DNA from: CAZSCF01 sp964605365 | GTDB taxonomy: Bacteria; Patescibacteriota; Minisyncoccia; Moranbacterales; UBA2206 | Length of the DNA stretch: 15,266 nucleotides | Direction: 5' to 3' | NCBI GenBank assembly: GCA_964605365.1 | Contig: CAZSCF010000017.1 | Coordinates: 1 to 15,266 of the forward strand | Shown: positions 1 through 6,693 of the stretch, in pieces | Layout: each line of letters begins with the position of its first letter | Numbering within the stretch: the stretch's first letter is position 1 | Made by a program: the position numbers and the translations under genes | The notes under the pieces: model-generated | What the model was told of the DNA's origin: nothing | The model's input: the letters and a program-made list of their open reading frames with translations, nothing else | The model's database searches: none

Positions 1-359
1 AGGAGGTGATCCATCCACAGCTTCCGCTACGGATGCCTTGTTACGACTTCACCCTTATCATCGATCCCACCCTGGTCCCTGCTTTGAAACAGGGCCTTCC
101 GGTGTTACCGACTCTCTTGGTGTGACGGGCGGTGAGTACAAGATCCGAGAACGTATTCACCGTAGCATTCTGATCTACGATTACTAGCGATTCCGGCTTC
201 ATGAGGTCGAGTTGCAGACCTCAATCCGAACTGAGACCACTTTTTTGGGATTAGCTCCGTCTTACGACTTGGCAACCCTTTGTAATGGCCATTGTAGCAC
301 GTGTGTTGCCCAGGGCGTCAAAGGGCCACGCTGATTTGACGTCATCCCCGCCTTCCTCC

Positions 360-447
360 CAGAACCCAAGCCACGAATCACATAGCATAAAACATAAAAC
401 AAATTTGTTTTATGCTCCATGTTCCATGTTTCATGAATTCGGTTCTG
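360..447 (-). repeat. Helix-40 expansion of 16S rRNA built from 7-mer repeats
   Basis: In most bacteria about 11 nt separate the conserved flanks here (CCTTCCTCC on the left and GGCAGTCTC on the right, plus strand); this gene has 88 nt. The insert is closed by a 7-bp stem (360-366 with 441-447) and has a 22-nt perfect palindrome at its tip (393-414). On the RNA strand one arm is four diverging 7-mers (CATGAAA, CATGGAA, CATGGAG, CATAAAA). The other arm contains TTTTATG twice, then CTATGTG. The arms pair along most of their length when G-U pairs are allowed. Confidence 0.85.
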
Positions 448-1359
448 GGCAGTCTCGCGTGACACATATAACACGCGATAGGGGTTGCGCTCGTTTCCTG
501 ACTTAACAGAACACCTTACGGCACGAGCTGACGACAACCGTGCAGCACCTGCCTAGCACCCTCGAAGGCTTGTGTATTTCTACACAATGCAGCTAGGTTT
601 CAAGCCCTGGTGAGGTTCCTCGCTTAGAATCGAATTAAACCACATGCTCCACCACTTGTGCGGATCCCCGTCTATTCCTTTGAGTTTTAAGCTTGCGCTC
701 GTACTTCCCAGGCGGCATACTTAACGCGTTAGCTACGACACCAGGAGGGTCGATTCTCCTAATGCCCAGTATGCATCGTTTAGGGCGTGGACTACTGGGG
801 TATCTAATCCCATTCGCTACCCACGCTTTCGCATCTCAGCGTCAGAACAGTACCAATCAAATGCCTTCGCCTTTGGTATTCCATATGATATCAACGCATT
901 TTACTGCTACACCATATGTTCTATTGATCTCTTACTGTCTCTAGTCTTACCGTTTCAAATGCAGTTCTCGAGTTGAGCTCGAGGATTTGACATCTGACTA
1001 ATAAGACCGCCTACATGCTCTTTACGCCCAATAAATCCGGATAACGCTTGAGGCCTCTGTATTACCGCTACTGCTGGCACAGAGTTAGTAGCCTCTTATT
1101 CATAAAGTACCATCATTACATTTTTCCTTTATAAAAGCGGTTTACAACCCAAGGGCCTTCTTCCCGCACGCGGCGTCGCTCGTTCACGCTTTCGCGCATT
1201 GACGAATATTCTCGACTGCAGCCTCCCGTAGGAGTTTGGGCAGTGTCTCAGTCCCAATGTTGGGGGCCGCGCTCTCACGCCCCCTACCCGTCATAGCCTT
1301 GGTAGTCTTTTACACCACCAACAAGCTGATAGGACACAGGCCACTCCAAAAGCGATAAA

Positions 1360-1438
1360 CCCCGCACCAAATGTTCATACTTAAAATTACAAATGACCAT
1401 TTAGCCGCAACCAAATTGCACAAGCATTTGGTGCGGGG
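1360..1438 (-). repeat. Helix-10 (V2) extension of 16S rRNA
   Basis: A perfect 14-bp inverted repeat (CCCCGCACCAAATG at 1360-1373, complement at 1425-1438) encloses 51 nt in the position of helix 10. In E. coli this helix is a short hairpin. The loop contains further copies of the AAATG and ACCAAAT words. It is most likely an rRNA expansion segment. Confidence 0.75.
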
Positions 1439-1573
1439 CAAATCTTTAGTCCGTAGACCATATCGTGTATTATTTCGGATTTCTCCGAGTTATTCACGAC
1501 TTCTGGGAATGTTCCTATGCATTACTAACCCGTTTGCCGTGGGCCTAAACCCACTCGACTTGCATGCCTTATC

Positions 1574-1642
<69 letters not shown>

Positions 1643-1827
1643 TCCTGACGAAAGTCAGGACCTCGCATAATATCGCTTGCTTTATTTGAAGAAATTTAAT
1701 TCTCTAATTTGAATATCCGCCATAGGCGGATGCTCAATTTTGTAGCTGCTCGCTTACGCTCGCAGACAAAATTGGCAGACTCTTTTTTGTCATCTTTCGA
1801 TGACAAGGACTAATCGCAAAAAACCAC

Positions 1828-1862
1828 GATTTTATCCAAATCTTTGATTTGGTTATAAAATC
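1828..1862 (-). terminator. Terminator-like hairpin upstream of 16S
   Basis: On the minus strand a 15-bp stem with a 2-nt bulge (GATTTTAT..CCAAATC against GATTTGG-ATAAAATC) and a 3-nt loop is followed by GTGGTTTTTTG. This looks like an intrinsic terminator about 200 nt before the 16S 5' end. It would stop transcripts coming from upstream unless antitermination acts. The stem is AT-rich, so efficiency is uncertain. Confidence 0.4.
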
Positions 1863-2043
1863 AGGTCCCGAACTTGTTTCGAGATCTAAAACCAAATCCG
1901 ATTTTTCACGATTATTTTACCCCGTTAAATTGCGATAGCAATATTTAACTGGGGTTATTTGCTGATTTATCCCACACTTTTATAAATAGTGCGGGAACAT
2001 ATTCATTTTTCAAAGTTCATCGTAACTGCAAATTATTTTTACT

Positions 2044-2102
2044 GTCATCCTGGACTCGATCCGAGATCTAATTATTAGATCCTGAAACAAGTTCAGGATG
2101 AC
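2044..2102. repeat. 59-bp imperfect palindrome with a half copy nearby
   Basis: The ends GTCATCCTG and CAGGATGAC are perfect inverted repeats, and the 28-nt arms match imperfectly throughout. The right arm alone contains CCTGAA-ACAAG-TTCAGG. A related half element, CGAACTTGTTTCGAGATCTA, lies at 1867-1886. It resembles dispersed palindromes of the GTCATCCTGAAC...GTTCAGGATGAC type that I recall from several bacterial genomes; that comparison was not checked. Confidence 0.6.
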
Positions 2103-2180
2103 AACAAATTTTCATAACTGCAAAGTGATAAAGAAAAATAACATTGTATTTTTCTTGACTTACTTTGAAGTTTTAAAAAA

Positions 2181-2277
2181 TGTGATAAATGCCATTTGTT
2201 CTCCATGGAGTGGCGAAATCCGTTTTTCACCCGCCAAAAAAATTTAGGAGGCGTTATCGCTAATGGCATTTATCACA
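2181..2277 (-). ncRNA. Candidate structured RNA with a 16-bp closing stem
   Basis: A perfect 16-bp inverted repeat (TGTGATAAATGCCATT at 2181-2196, complement at 2262-2277) encloses 65 nt. On the minus strand the interior can form small arms: GCG-ATAA-CGC, GGTGAAA-aacgga-TTTCGCC and CTC-CATG-GAG, giving a cloverleaf-like outline. The middle arm needs a G-U pair that exists only in the minus-strand RNA. The closing stem is followed directly by TTTTTT on the minus strand. It could be a small RNA with its own terminator, a very large terminator, or a MITE-like element with 16-bp terminal inverted repeats. I do not recognise a known family. Confidence 0.45.
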
Positions 2278-2352
2278 ACAAACAAAGACAACTGAACATG
2301 AGTCGACTCCGGATAGATCGACCCAAAAAAACCGTTAAAGTTTTTGTAGCGC

Positions 2353-2371
2353 GGGGAATATTGTATCCCCC
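2353..2371 (-). other. 8-bp RNA hairpin, minus strand
   Basis: GGGGGATA-CAA-TATTCCCC pairs fully on the minus strand using one G-U pair; the plus strand has an A-C mismatch at that place. Outer GTAG and CTAC words lie about 18 and 3 bases from it and could close a larger stem. Confidence 0.45.
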
Positions 2372-2425
2372 TGAAATTCCGGATACTACCTGCTCAGCAG
2401 TCTTGAGATTCAATGAACAAAAAAC

Positions 2426-2461
2426 ACATCTTTTCACACAAAAAATCATGTAAAAAGATGT
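2426..2461 (-). terminator. 16-bp hairpin plus T-tract, minus strand
   Basis: The minus strand reads ACATCTTTTTACATGA, then TTTT, then a fully pairing 16-nt arm with three G-U pairs, followed by GTTTTTTG. Nine of the pairs are perfect on both strands; the inner seven need minus-strand G-U wobbles. With the promoter at 2617-2645 it would bound a transcript of roughly 200 nt. Confidence 0.45.
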
Positions 2462-2616
2462 ATTTTCTTGCCCCGTAGTGAGCTTCGCTCTGCTGCTAGG
2501 GATTCACCCGCACTTAAATCAATTTTAGGTCAATTTAATAGCTTGCTTTTTTTGTTGTTAAATATATTATTTTCGCCCAAGGCGAATAAATTCCAAAAAC
2601 TTTAAATCACTTGTTC

Positions 2617-2645
2617 AGTTTAGCCGAATTCAAAAAAGTTGTCAA
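2617..2645 (-). promoter_or_regulatory. Promoter TTGACA-17-TAAACT after serS
   Basis: A consensus -35 box (2640-2645) is separated by 17 bp from TAAACT (2617-2622, four of six matches). A/T-rich sequence with a repeated TTTTGAGGGTA lies just upstream, between the serS stop and the -35. It could serve the rRNA operon from about 1 kb away or a non-coding RNA in the spacer. Confidence 0.55.
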
Positions 2646-2678
2646 TACCCTCAAAAAGATATTTTTTACCCTCAAAAT

Positions 2679-3974
2679 TTAAGCCTTTTTTTGGATTACA
2701 TCCATTCCTTCCGGCATGTATTTTTTGAGGACTTCCGGAATTTTTACGCTGCCGTCTGCTTGTTGATAATTTTCCAAAATAGCAATCATGGCTCGAGTCG
2801 AAGCTACGGCCGTACCATTAAGCATGTGCAGAAAATTTTTATCCCCATCAGCTTTTTTATATTTTATATTCAATCCTCTGGATTGATAATCTGTGCAATT
2901 GGAAGTTGAAGTTATCTCCGCCCAATCGCCCATCTCGCCTTCCTTGTTCGGCTTACCCGGCATCCAAGCTTCCAAATCAAAAGTTCTAATGGATGGTCCG
3001 CCCAAATCAGCTGTACAATGATCAATAACTCTAAAAGGAATACCCAGTCCTCTGAAAATTTCTTTTTCGATTTCCAAAATTTCCTTGTGAGCTTCTTCGC
3101 TTTTTTCCGGCATCACATATTGAAACATTTCCACTTTCACAAATTGATGAACTCTAAAAATGCCCTTGGAAAATTTAGAATAAGCTCCGGCTTCGGTACG
3201 ATAGCAATGAGAAACAGCTACATATTTTTTCGGCAAATCCTTTTCATCAATAATTTCATTCATATGATATCCGCCCATGGTAATCTCAGCCGTCCCGATT
3301 AAACTTAAATCAGAATTTTCAACATTGTAAATTTGTGTTTCTTTTCCACGAGGATTAAACCCTAATCCTTCCAAAACTTCTTTTTTGGCTAAATCAGGCG
3401 TAGCAAAAGGAACAAATCCATGTTTAAACGCAACATTTAGAGCATAGTTTATAAGCGCTTGTTCCAGAAAAACTAATTCATTTTTAAGATAGTAAAATTT
3501 AGCTCCACTAACCTTAGTTGCTCTTTCAAAATCAATAAGATCCAGATTTTCTGCAATCCGCACATGGTCAAGCGGTTCAAAATTAAACTTTAATGGCTTC
3601 TTAACCACTTCTATAACCGGATTGTTTTCTTCATTTTGACTGACCAAAACTTCTGGATGCGTCATATTTGGAATTTGCAGCAAAAGCTCTCTGTGCATAG
3701 CTGAGATTTCCTCCAATTCTTTTTTGGCCTCATCGGTCCTACTATTGGTCGCCTTGCCTTGCTCAATCAATTCTTTTCTTTCTTCGCTATTGGAAGATTT
3801 CACCAAATCATTCAGTTTATTTTTTTCCGCTTGCAATTCTTCAACGTATTGTAAAGCATTTTTTCTTTTTTCATCCAACAGCAAAAGCGCATCAATGTCG
3901 CACTTAACATTTCTGTTTTGACAGTTTTTTTGGACAGCTTCTTTGTTTTCTCGGATAAATTTGATGTCTAGCAT
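2679..3974 (-). CDS. serS: Seryl-tRNA synthetase (class II)
   Basis: SerRS charges tRNA-Ser with serine in the cytoplasm by way of seryl-adenylate. The 431-residue length is normal. Residues 1 to about 110 form the charged N-terminal helical arm (two long antiparallel coiled-coil helices) that binds the tRNA-Ser variable arm. The class II core follows: the TAE segment (LIGTAEIT), CYRTEAGAYSK, motif 2 (FRVHQFVKVEMF) and motif 3 (NGTAVASTRAMIAILENYQ, where many relatives have NGSGLAVGR). The start is fixed by a 1-nt overlap with the RibL-like gene (TAATG), which implies translational coupling because no Shine-Dalgarno is visible. It is the last gene of the lysS operon. No convincing terminator follows; the next signal is a promoter about 35 nt downstream. 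Confidence 0.97.
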   Translation of the reverse strand: MLDIKFIRENKEAVQKNCQNRNVKCDIDALLLLDEKRKNALQYVEELQAEKNKLNDLVKSSNSEERKELIEQGKATNSRTDEAKKELEEISAMHRELLLQIPNMTHPEVLVSQNEENNPVIEVVKKPLKFNFEPLDHVRIAENLDLIDFERATKVSGAKFYYLKNELVFLEQALINYALNVAFKHGFVPFATPDLAKKEVLEGLGFNPRGKETQIYNVENSDLSLIGTAEITMGGYHMNEIIDEKDLPKKYVAVSHCYRTEAGAYSKFSKGIFRVHQFVKVEMFQYVMPEKSEEAHKEILEIEKEIFRGLGIPFRVIDHCTADLGGPSIRTFDLEAWMPGKPNKEGEMGDWAEITSTSNCTDYQSRGLNIKYKKADGDKNFLHMLNGTAVASTRAMIAILENYQQADGSVKIPEVLKKYMPEGMDVIQKKA

Positions 3975-4387
3975 TATTTTAACAATGATGATTTATATTT
4001 TTTCGGATAATATGATTTTAGCCTAATTATGCGCGTTTTGTCCAATTTAAATTCTTTTAATTTTTTCCTCAATTCTTCCGTGAAAGATTTCTGATCATAC
4101 CCCAGACCAATCACATCGGGTCTGTATTTTTTTATAACGGAATATTTATTTCGCAAATTTCCCAAAATTATTTTGTCAGCCAAACCGCTTTTTTCAATCG
4201 CTATCAATCTTTTTTTCTCATTATTTCTTGGCTTATTTTTTTTGACGGCCAAAACCGTCTTGTCTCGCGCTACAATCACAATCAAATATTCTCCCCATTT
4301 CCGCGCTTGCTGTAAAAAGTTTTCATGACCTTTATGAAAAATATCGAATGTCCCAAAAACCATTACTCTCTGAAGGTTTTTTTTCAT
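3974..4387 (-). CDS. RibL-like cytidylyltransferase-fold nucleotidyltransferase
   Basis: The 137-residue protein has the nucleotidyltransferase signature GTFDIFHKGH at residues 12-21, in which the HxGH histidines bind the nucleotide phosphates. It also has VARD near residue 41 and GLGYDQ near residue 95. The last two resemble the archaeal FAD synthetase RibL more than glycerol-3-phosphate cytidylyltransferase (TagD). The probable reaction is transfer of AMP (or CMP) from an NTP to a phosphorylated acceptor; the substrate is not fixed by what I can see. The C-terminal end is short (YKSSLLK) compared with relatives that end in a longer K-S-S-rich tail. The gene starts directly after the stop of the 55-aa gene (TAGATG) and overlaps serS by one base, so it is coexpressed with two aminoacyl-tRNA synthetases. 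Confidence 0.85.
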   Translation of the reverse strand: MKKNLQRVMVFGTFDIFHKGHENFLQQARKWGEYLIVIVARDKTVLAVKKNKPRNNEKKRLIAIEKSGLADKIILGNLRNKYSVIKKYRPDVIGLGYDQKSFTEELRKKLKEFKLDKTRIIRLKSYYPKKYKSSLLK

Positions 4388-4555
4388 CTACTTTTCGCAA
4401 GAAATCGTAGGCTTTTCTACAGAAGGATTGCCGTGCCTGACCCATTGGCCGTTTTGGCAAATCCAATCATCTTCTCCGCTTAAAAATCTTGCGCTTAAAA
4501 TAATTATTGCTACCGCTAGAAGAATTAAAAAAATTATATAATGACATTTTTTCAT
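4388..4555 (-). CDS. 55-aa membrane-anchored small protein, WxC-NGQWV-HGNPS type
   Basis: This short gene encodes a basic N-terminus (MKKCHY), a hydrophobic segment at about residues 7-22 (IIFLILLAVAIIILSA), then a short exported tail with Trp31, Cys33, NGQWVRHGNPS and Cys53. The topology is that of an N-terminal anchor with a small outside domain, possibly closed by a Cys33-Cys53 disulfide. It starts 5 nt after the lysS stop, with AAGGAG inside the last lysS codons as ribosome binding site, and its TAG is followed at once by the ATG of the next gene. That spacing supports a real gene. I recall similar W.C.NG.WVKHGNPS tails in other Parcubacteria proteins, but this is unverified and the function is unknown. 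Confidence 0.8.
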   Translation of the reverse strand: MKKCHYIIFLILLAVAIIILSARFLSGEDDWICQNGQWVRHGNPSVEKPTISCEK

Positions 4556-4560
4556 ATTTT

Positions 4561-6009
4561 TTATTTCTCCTTCACAGCTGGGAAGGTGGTTATTTCGCGA
4601 ACAGATCGGTTCATTAAAAAAGAAAATAATCTTTCCGAAAACCCGCAGCCAAAAGCCGGTGGCATGCCATATTCCAAGGCTTCCACAAAATCTTCGTCCA
4701 ACATTTGGGCTTCTTTGTCGCCAGCTTCACGCGCTTTCATTTGCTCCATAAATCTGTTTCTTTGATCAATTGGATCATTCAGTTCGGCAAAAGCATTACA
4801 AAGCTCACTGGCTCCGGCAATGATCTGAAAACGCAAAACCTTTTTAGGATTTTCTGGATCAATTTTAGCCAGAGGTGAAACAGCCAATGGATGTCCAACC
4901 AAGAAAGTCGGTTGAATTATTTTTTTGCGAATGGTTTTTTTGTAAATCGTATCAATCATTTTGCCTAAGCCATAACCTTTTTCATATTTAATTTTGAGTT
5001 CATCTGCCTTCGCTTTCAGGGTTTCAATGGACAAATCTAATCCCAAATCCAATCCTGTTTCTTTTTTAAATTCGGCAAAATAATCCATTACTGCAAAATC
5101 TTTGGACCAATCAATCTTGTTGCCTTCATATTCATGTTCGTAGCTACCCAAAATTTTTTGCGCAATTTCTTTAAATAGCTTTTGCGTAAAATCCATGCCT
5201 CTTTGTAAATCAGCATAAGCCCAATAAAATTCCATGGAATCAAATTCCTGAAGATGCTCGCGATCAACACCTTCATTGCGAAAAACTCGTCCGATTTCAA
5301 AAACTTTTTCATAGCCTCCGACCAAAAGTTTTTTGAGCGGCAATTCCAAAGAAATACGCATAAAAAAATTCTGGTCCAATGCGTTATGATGCGTCACAAA
5401 AGGTTCCGCGTCAGCTCCACCCGGAGTATGCTCAAAAACAGGATTTTGTATCTCTAAAAAACCTTCTTCAAATAAAAAGTTTCTAATAGATTGCCAAAAA
5501 ATATTTTTTTTGCGGAAAAGTTCTCTGACATTTTTGTTCATCATTAAATCCAAATATCTTTTGCGAAGCAGCACTTCCGTATCCTTAAGACCATAATATT
5601 CCGTTGGAACAGGTCTGATGTTTTTGGATAATATTTTCCAATCTAAAACTTCCAAAGTTTTTTCGTCCTGTTTGGTTTTGAAAAGTTTGCCGGTCGCTTG
5701 CACAAAATCGCCAATTTCAATATTCCTGACAAACAACTTATATTTTTCTTCGTCCATATTTTTCTTATTGAGAAAAATCTGAATTTTGCCCTCACCATCC
5801 TCAATATGCGCAAAGGTCGAACCTCCCATTGGACGAAAAGATTTTACTCTGCCAACCAAGGTTATTTTTTTATCTTGCAGCTTATCAAAATCTTTCAGCG
5901 CCTTAGCATTAGTCATCGTTCTGGCTGTCTTTTCTGGATAAGTTTCCATACCAGAATCCTGAATATTTTTCAACTTGTCTAATTTTGTTTTGAGAATAGA
6001 TTCCTTCAT
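4561..6009 (-). CDS. lysS: Lysyl-tRNA synthetase, class II
   Basis: LysRS attaches lysine to tRNA-Lys. The 482-residue protein has the N-terminal OB-fold anticodon-binding domain (about residues 45-145, including ITLVGRVKSFRPMGGSTFAHIED) and then the class II core. PGGADAEPFVTHHNALD and the motif 2 region GRVFRNEGVDREHLQEFDSMEF are clear, as is the DEDFVEALEYGMPP segment before motif 3. Motif 3 reads GCGFSERLFSFL where typical bacterial LysRS has GLGIGIDRL, so the usual Asp is Glu and the glycines differ; the catalytic Arg is kept. The start has no visible Shine-Dalgarno. It is the first gene of a four-gene operon with a good promoter 48-76 bp upstream. Its substrate tRNA-Lys(UUU) is encoded at 14755. 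Confidence 0.97.
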   Translation of the reverse strand: MKESILKTKLDKLKNIQDSGMETYPEKTARTMTNAKALKDFDKLQDKKITLVGRVKSFRPMGGSTFAHIEDGEGKIQIFLNKKNMDEEKYKLFVRNIEIGDFVQATGKLFKTKQDEKTLEVLDWKILSKNIRPVPTEYYGLKDTEVLLRKRYLDLMMNKNVRELFRKKNIFWQSIRNFLFEEGFLEIQNPVFEHTPGGADAEPFVTHHNALDQNFFMRISLELPLKKLLVGGYEKVFEIGRVFRNEGVDREHLQEFDSMEFYWAYADLQRGMDFTQKLFKEIAQKILGSYEHEYEGNKIDWSKDFAVMDYFAEFKKETGLDLGLDLSIETLKAKADELKIKYEKGYGLGKMIDTIYKKTIRKKIIQPTFLVGHPLAVSPLAKIDPENPKKVLRFQIIAGASELCNAFAELNDPIDQRNRFMEQMKAREAGDKEAQMLDEDFVEALEYGMPPAFGCGFSERLFSFLMNRSVREITTFPAVKEK

Positions 6010-6056
6010 TGTATTGAATAAATTAACCTTTTAAAGTCTTCGCTTTAACACTAAAA

Positions 6057-6085
6057 ATTATATCCCGTTTAAAGCAAATAATCAA
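6057..6085 (-). promoter_or_regulatory. lysS operon promoter, TTGATT-17-TATAAT
   Basis: The -35 box TTGATT (6080-6085) and a perfect -10 box TATAAT (6057-6062) are 17 bp apart. The -35 lies just downstream of the greA terminator hairpin and within its T-tract side, so the two units are packed tightly. The predicted leader is about 40 nt and contains a small TTAAAG/CTTTAA hairpin near 6031-6048. Confidence 0.75.
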
Positions 6086-6092
6086 ATAAAAA

Positions 6093-6115
6093 AAGCTCCG
6101 GAAAAACCAGAGCTT
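6093..6115 (-). terminator. greA intrinsic terminator
   Basis: A 9-bp stem (AAGCTCTGG against CCGGAGCTT, one G-U pair on the minus strand) with a 5-nt loop is followed by TTTTTTTATTTG. It lies 17 nt after the greA stop. The U-tract and the wobble fit minus-strand transcription. Confidence 0.85.
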
Positions 6116-6131
6116 CATCAAGAATGCTTTT

Positions 6132-6587
6132 TTATTTTACGTCTAAAATAGTATATTTTACAGTTCCTGCCGGCGTCTCAACCTGGACTTTATCATTTTT
6201 CTTAGCTCCGATAAAAGCTTTGCCCATTGGAGATTCGTTGGAAATTTTCATTTCATCAGGACTAGCTTCGTTGGAACCCACAATTTGAAATTCCATTTCA
6301 CTGCCATTAAATTTAACTTTTACTTTGGATCCCATTTGGACAATGCCTAAATTACTATTGTAAGAAACTACGGTTGAATCTTTTAGCATAAATTCCAACT
6401 CGGCAATTCGCGCTTCATTTTCAGCCTGTTGCCTTTTGGCTTCACTGTACTCAGCATTTTCACTAAGATCTCCCTGCTCCTTAGCTTCCTTAATTGCATT
6501 GGCAATATTTTGCCTGATGGCAACTCGCCTATTTTCCAGTTCTTCCTTAATTTTTTTAAGTCCTTCTTTGGTTATAAATTTCGTCAT
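6132..6587 (-). CDS. greA: Transcription elongation factor GreA
   Basis: GreA rescues backtracked RNA polymerase by stimulating cleavage of the transcript end through the secondary channel. The 151-residue length is close to the usual 155-160. Residues 1 to about 75 form the antiparallel coiled coil, with the acidic tip motif GDLSENAEYSEAK whose Asp and Glu coordinate the catalytic metal. The C-terminal FKBP-like globular domain follows, with the typical ending (SPMGKAFIGAKKNDKVQVETPAG). Its start has only a weak AAGAAG upstream. It has its own promoter at 6632-6659 and terminator at 6093-6115, so it is monocistronic. Confidence 0.97.
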   Translation of the reverse strand: MTKFITKEGLKKIKEELENRRVAIRQNIANAIKEAKEQGDLSENAEYSEAKRQQAENEARIAELEFMLKDSTVVSYNSNLGIVQMGSKVKVKFNGSEMEFQIVGSNEASPDEMKISNESPMGKAFIGAKKNDKVQVETPAGTVKYTILDVK

Positions 6588-6591
6588 AACT

Positions 6592-6619
6592 TCTTAAAAT
6601 TAAAATCTTAAAATTAAAA
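6592..6619. repeat. Perfect 14-bp tandem duplication in greA 5' UTR
   Basis: TCTTAAAATTAAAA occurs twice head to tail (6592-6605 and 6606-6619), between the greA promoter and its start codon. Each unit adds about 1.4 helical turns of AT-rich leader. Confidence 0.9.
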
Positions 6620-6631
6620 ATTGTAAGGCAA

Positions 6632-6659
6632 ATTGTATCATAAAGTAGAATGTTGTCAA
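6632..6659 (-). promoter_or_regulatory. greA promoter, TTGACA-16-TGA-TACAAT
   Basis: A consensus -35 box (6654-6659) and TACAAT (6632-6637), 16 bp apart, with a TGn extension immediately before the -10. The leader to the greA ATG is about 40 nt. Confidence 0.8.
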
Positions 6660-6693
6660 TAAAGCCGGAGAAAAAAATACGATCAAAATGTGT

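Noticed and set aside
360..1438. Self-splicing introns in 16S as the cause of its extra length
   Set aside because: Both extra segments are short, closed by perfect helices at positions of variable hairpins, and lack group I or group II core sequences and endonuclease frames.
2196..2453. 85-codon plus-strand frame in the spacer
   Set aside because: It starts at the edge of the 16-bp inverted repeat and runs through three hairpins. It has no ribosome binding site and no recognisable domain, and all neighbouring protein genes are on the other strand.
2170..2612. RNase P RNA, tmRNA or SRP RNA hidden in the structured spacer
   Set aside because: I looked for the conserved RNase P ends, a tmRNA T-arm with CCA and the SRP GGAAGCAG tetraloop region on both strands. 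None is present.
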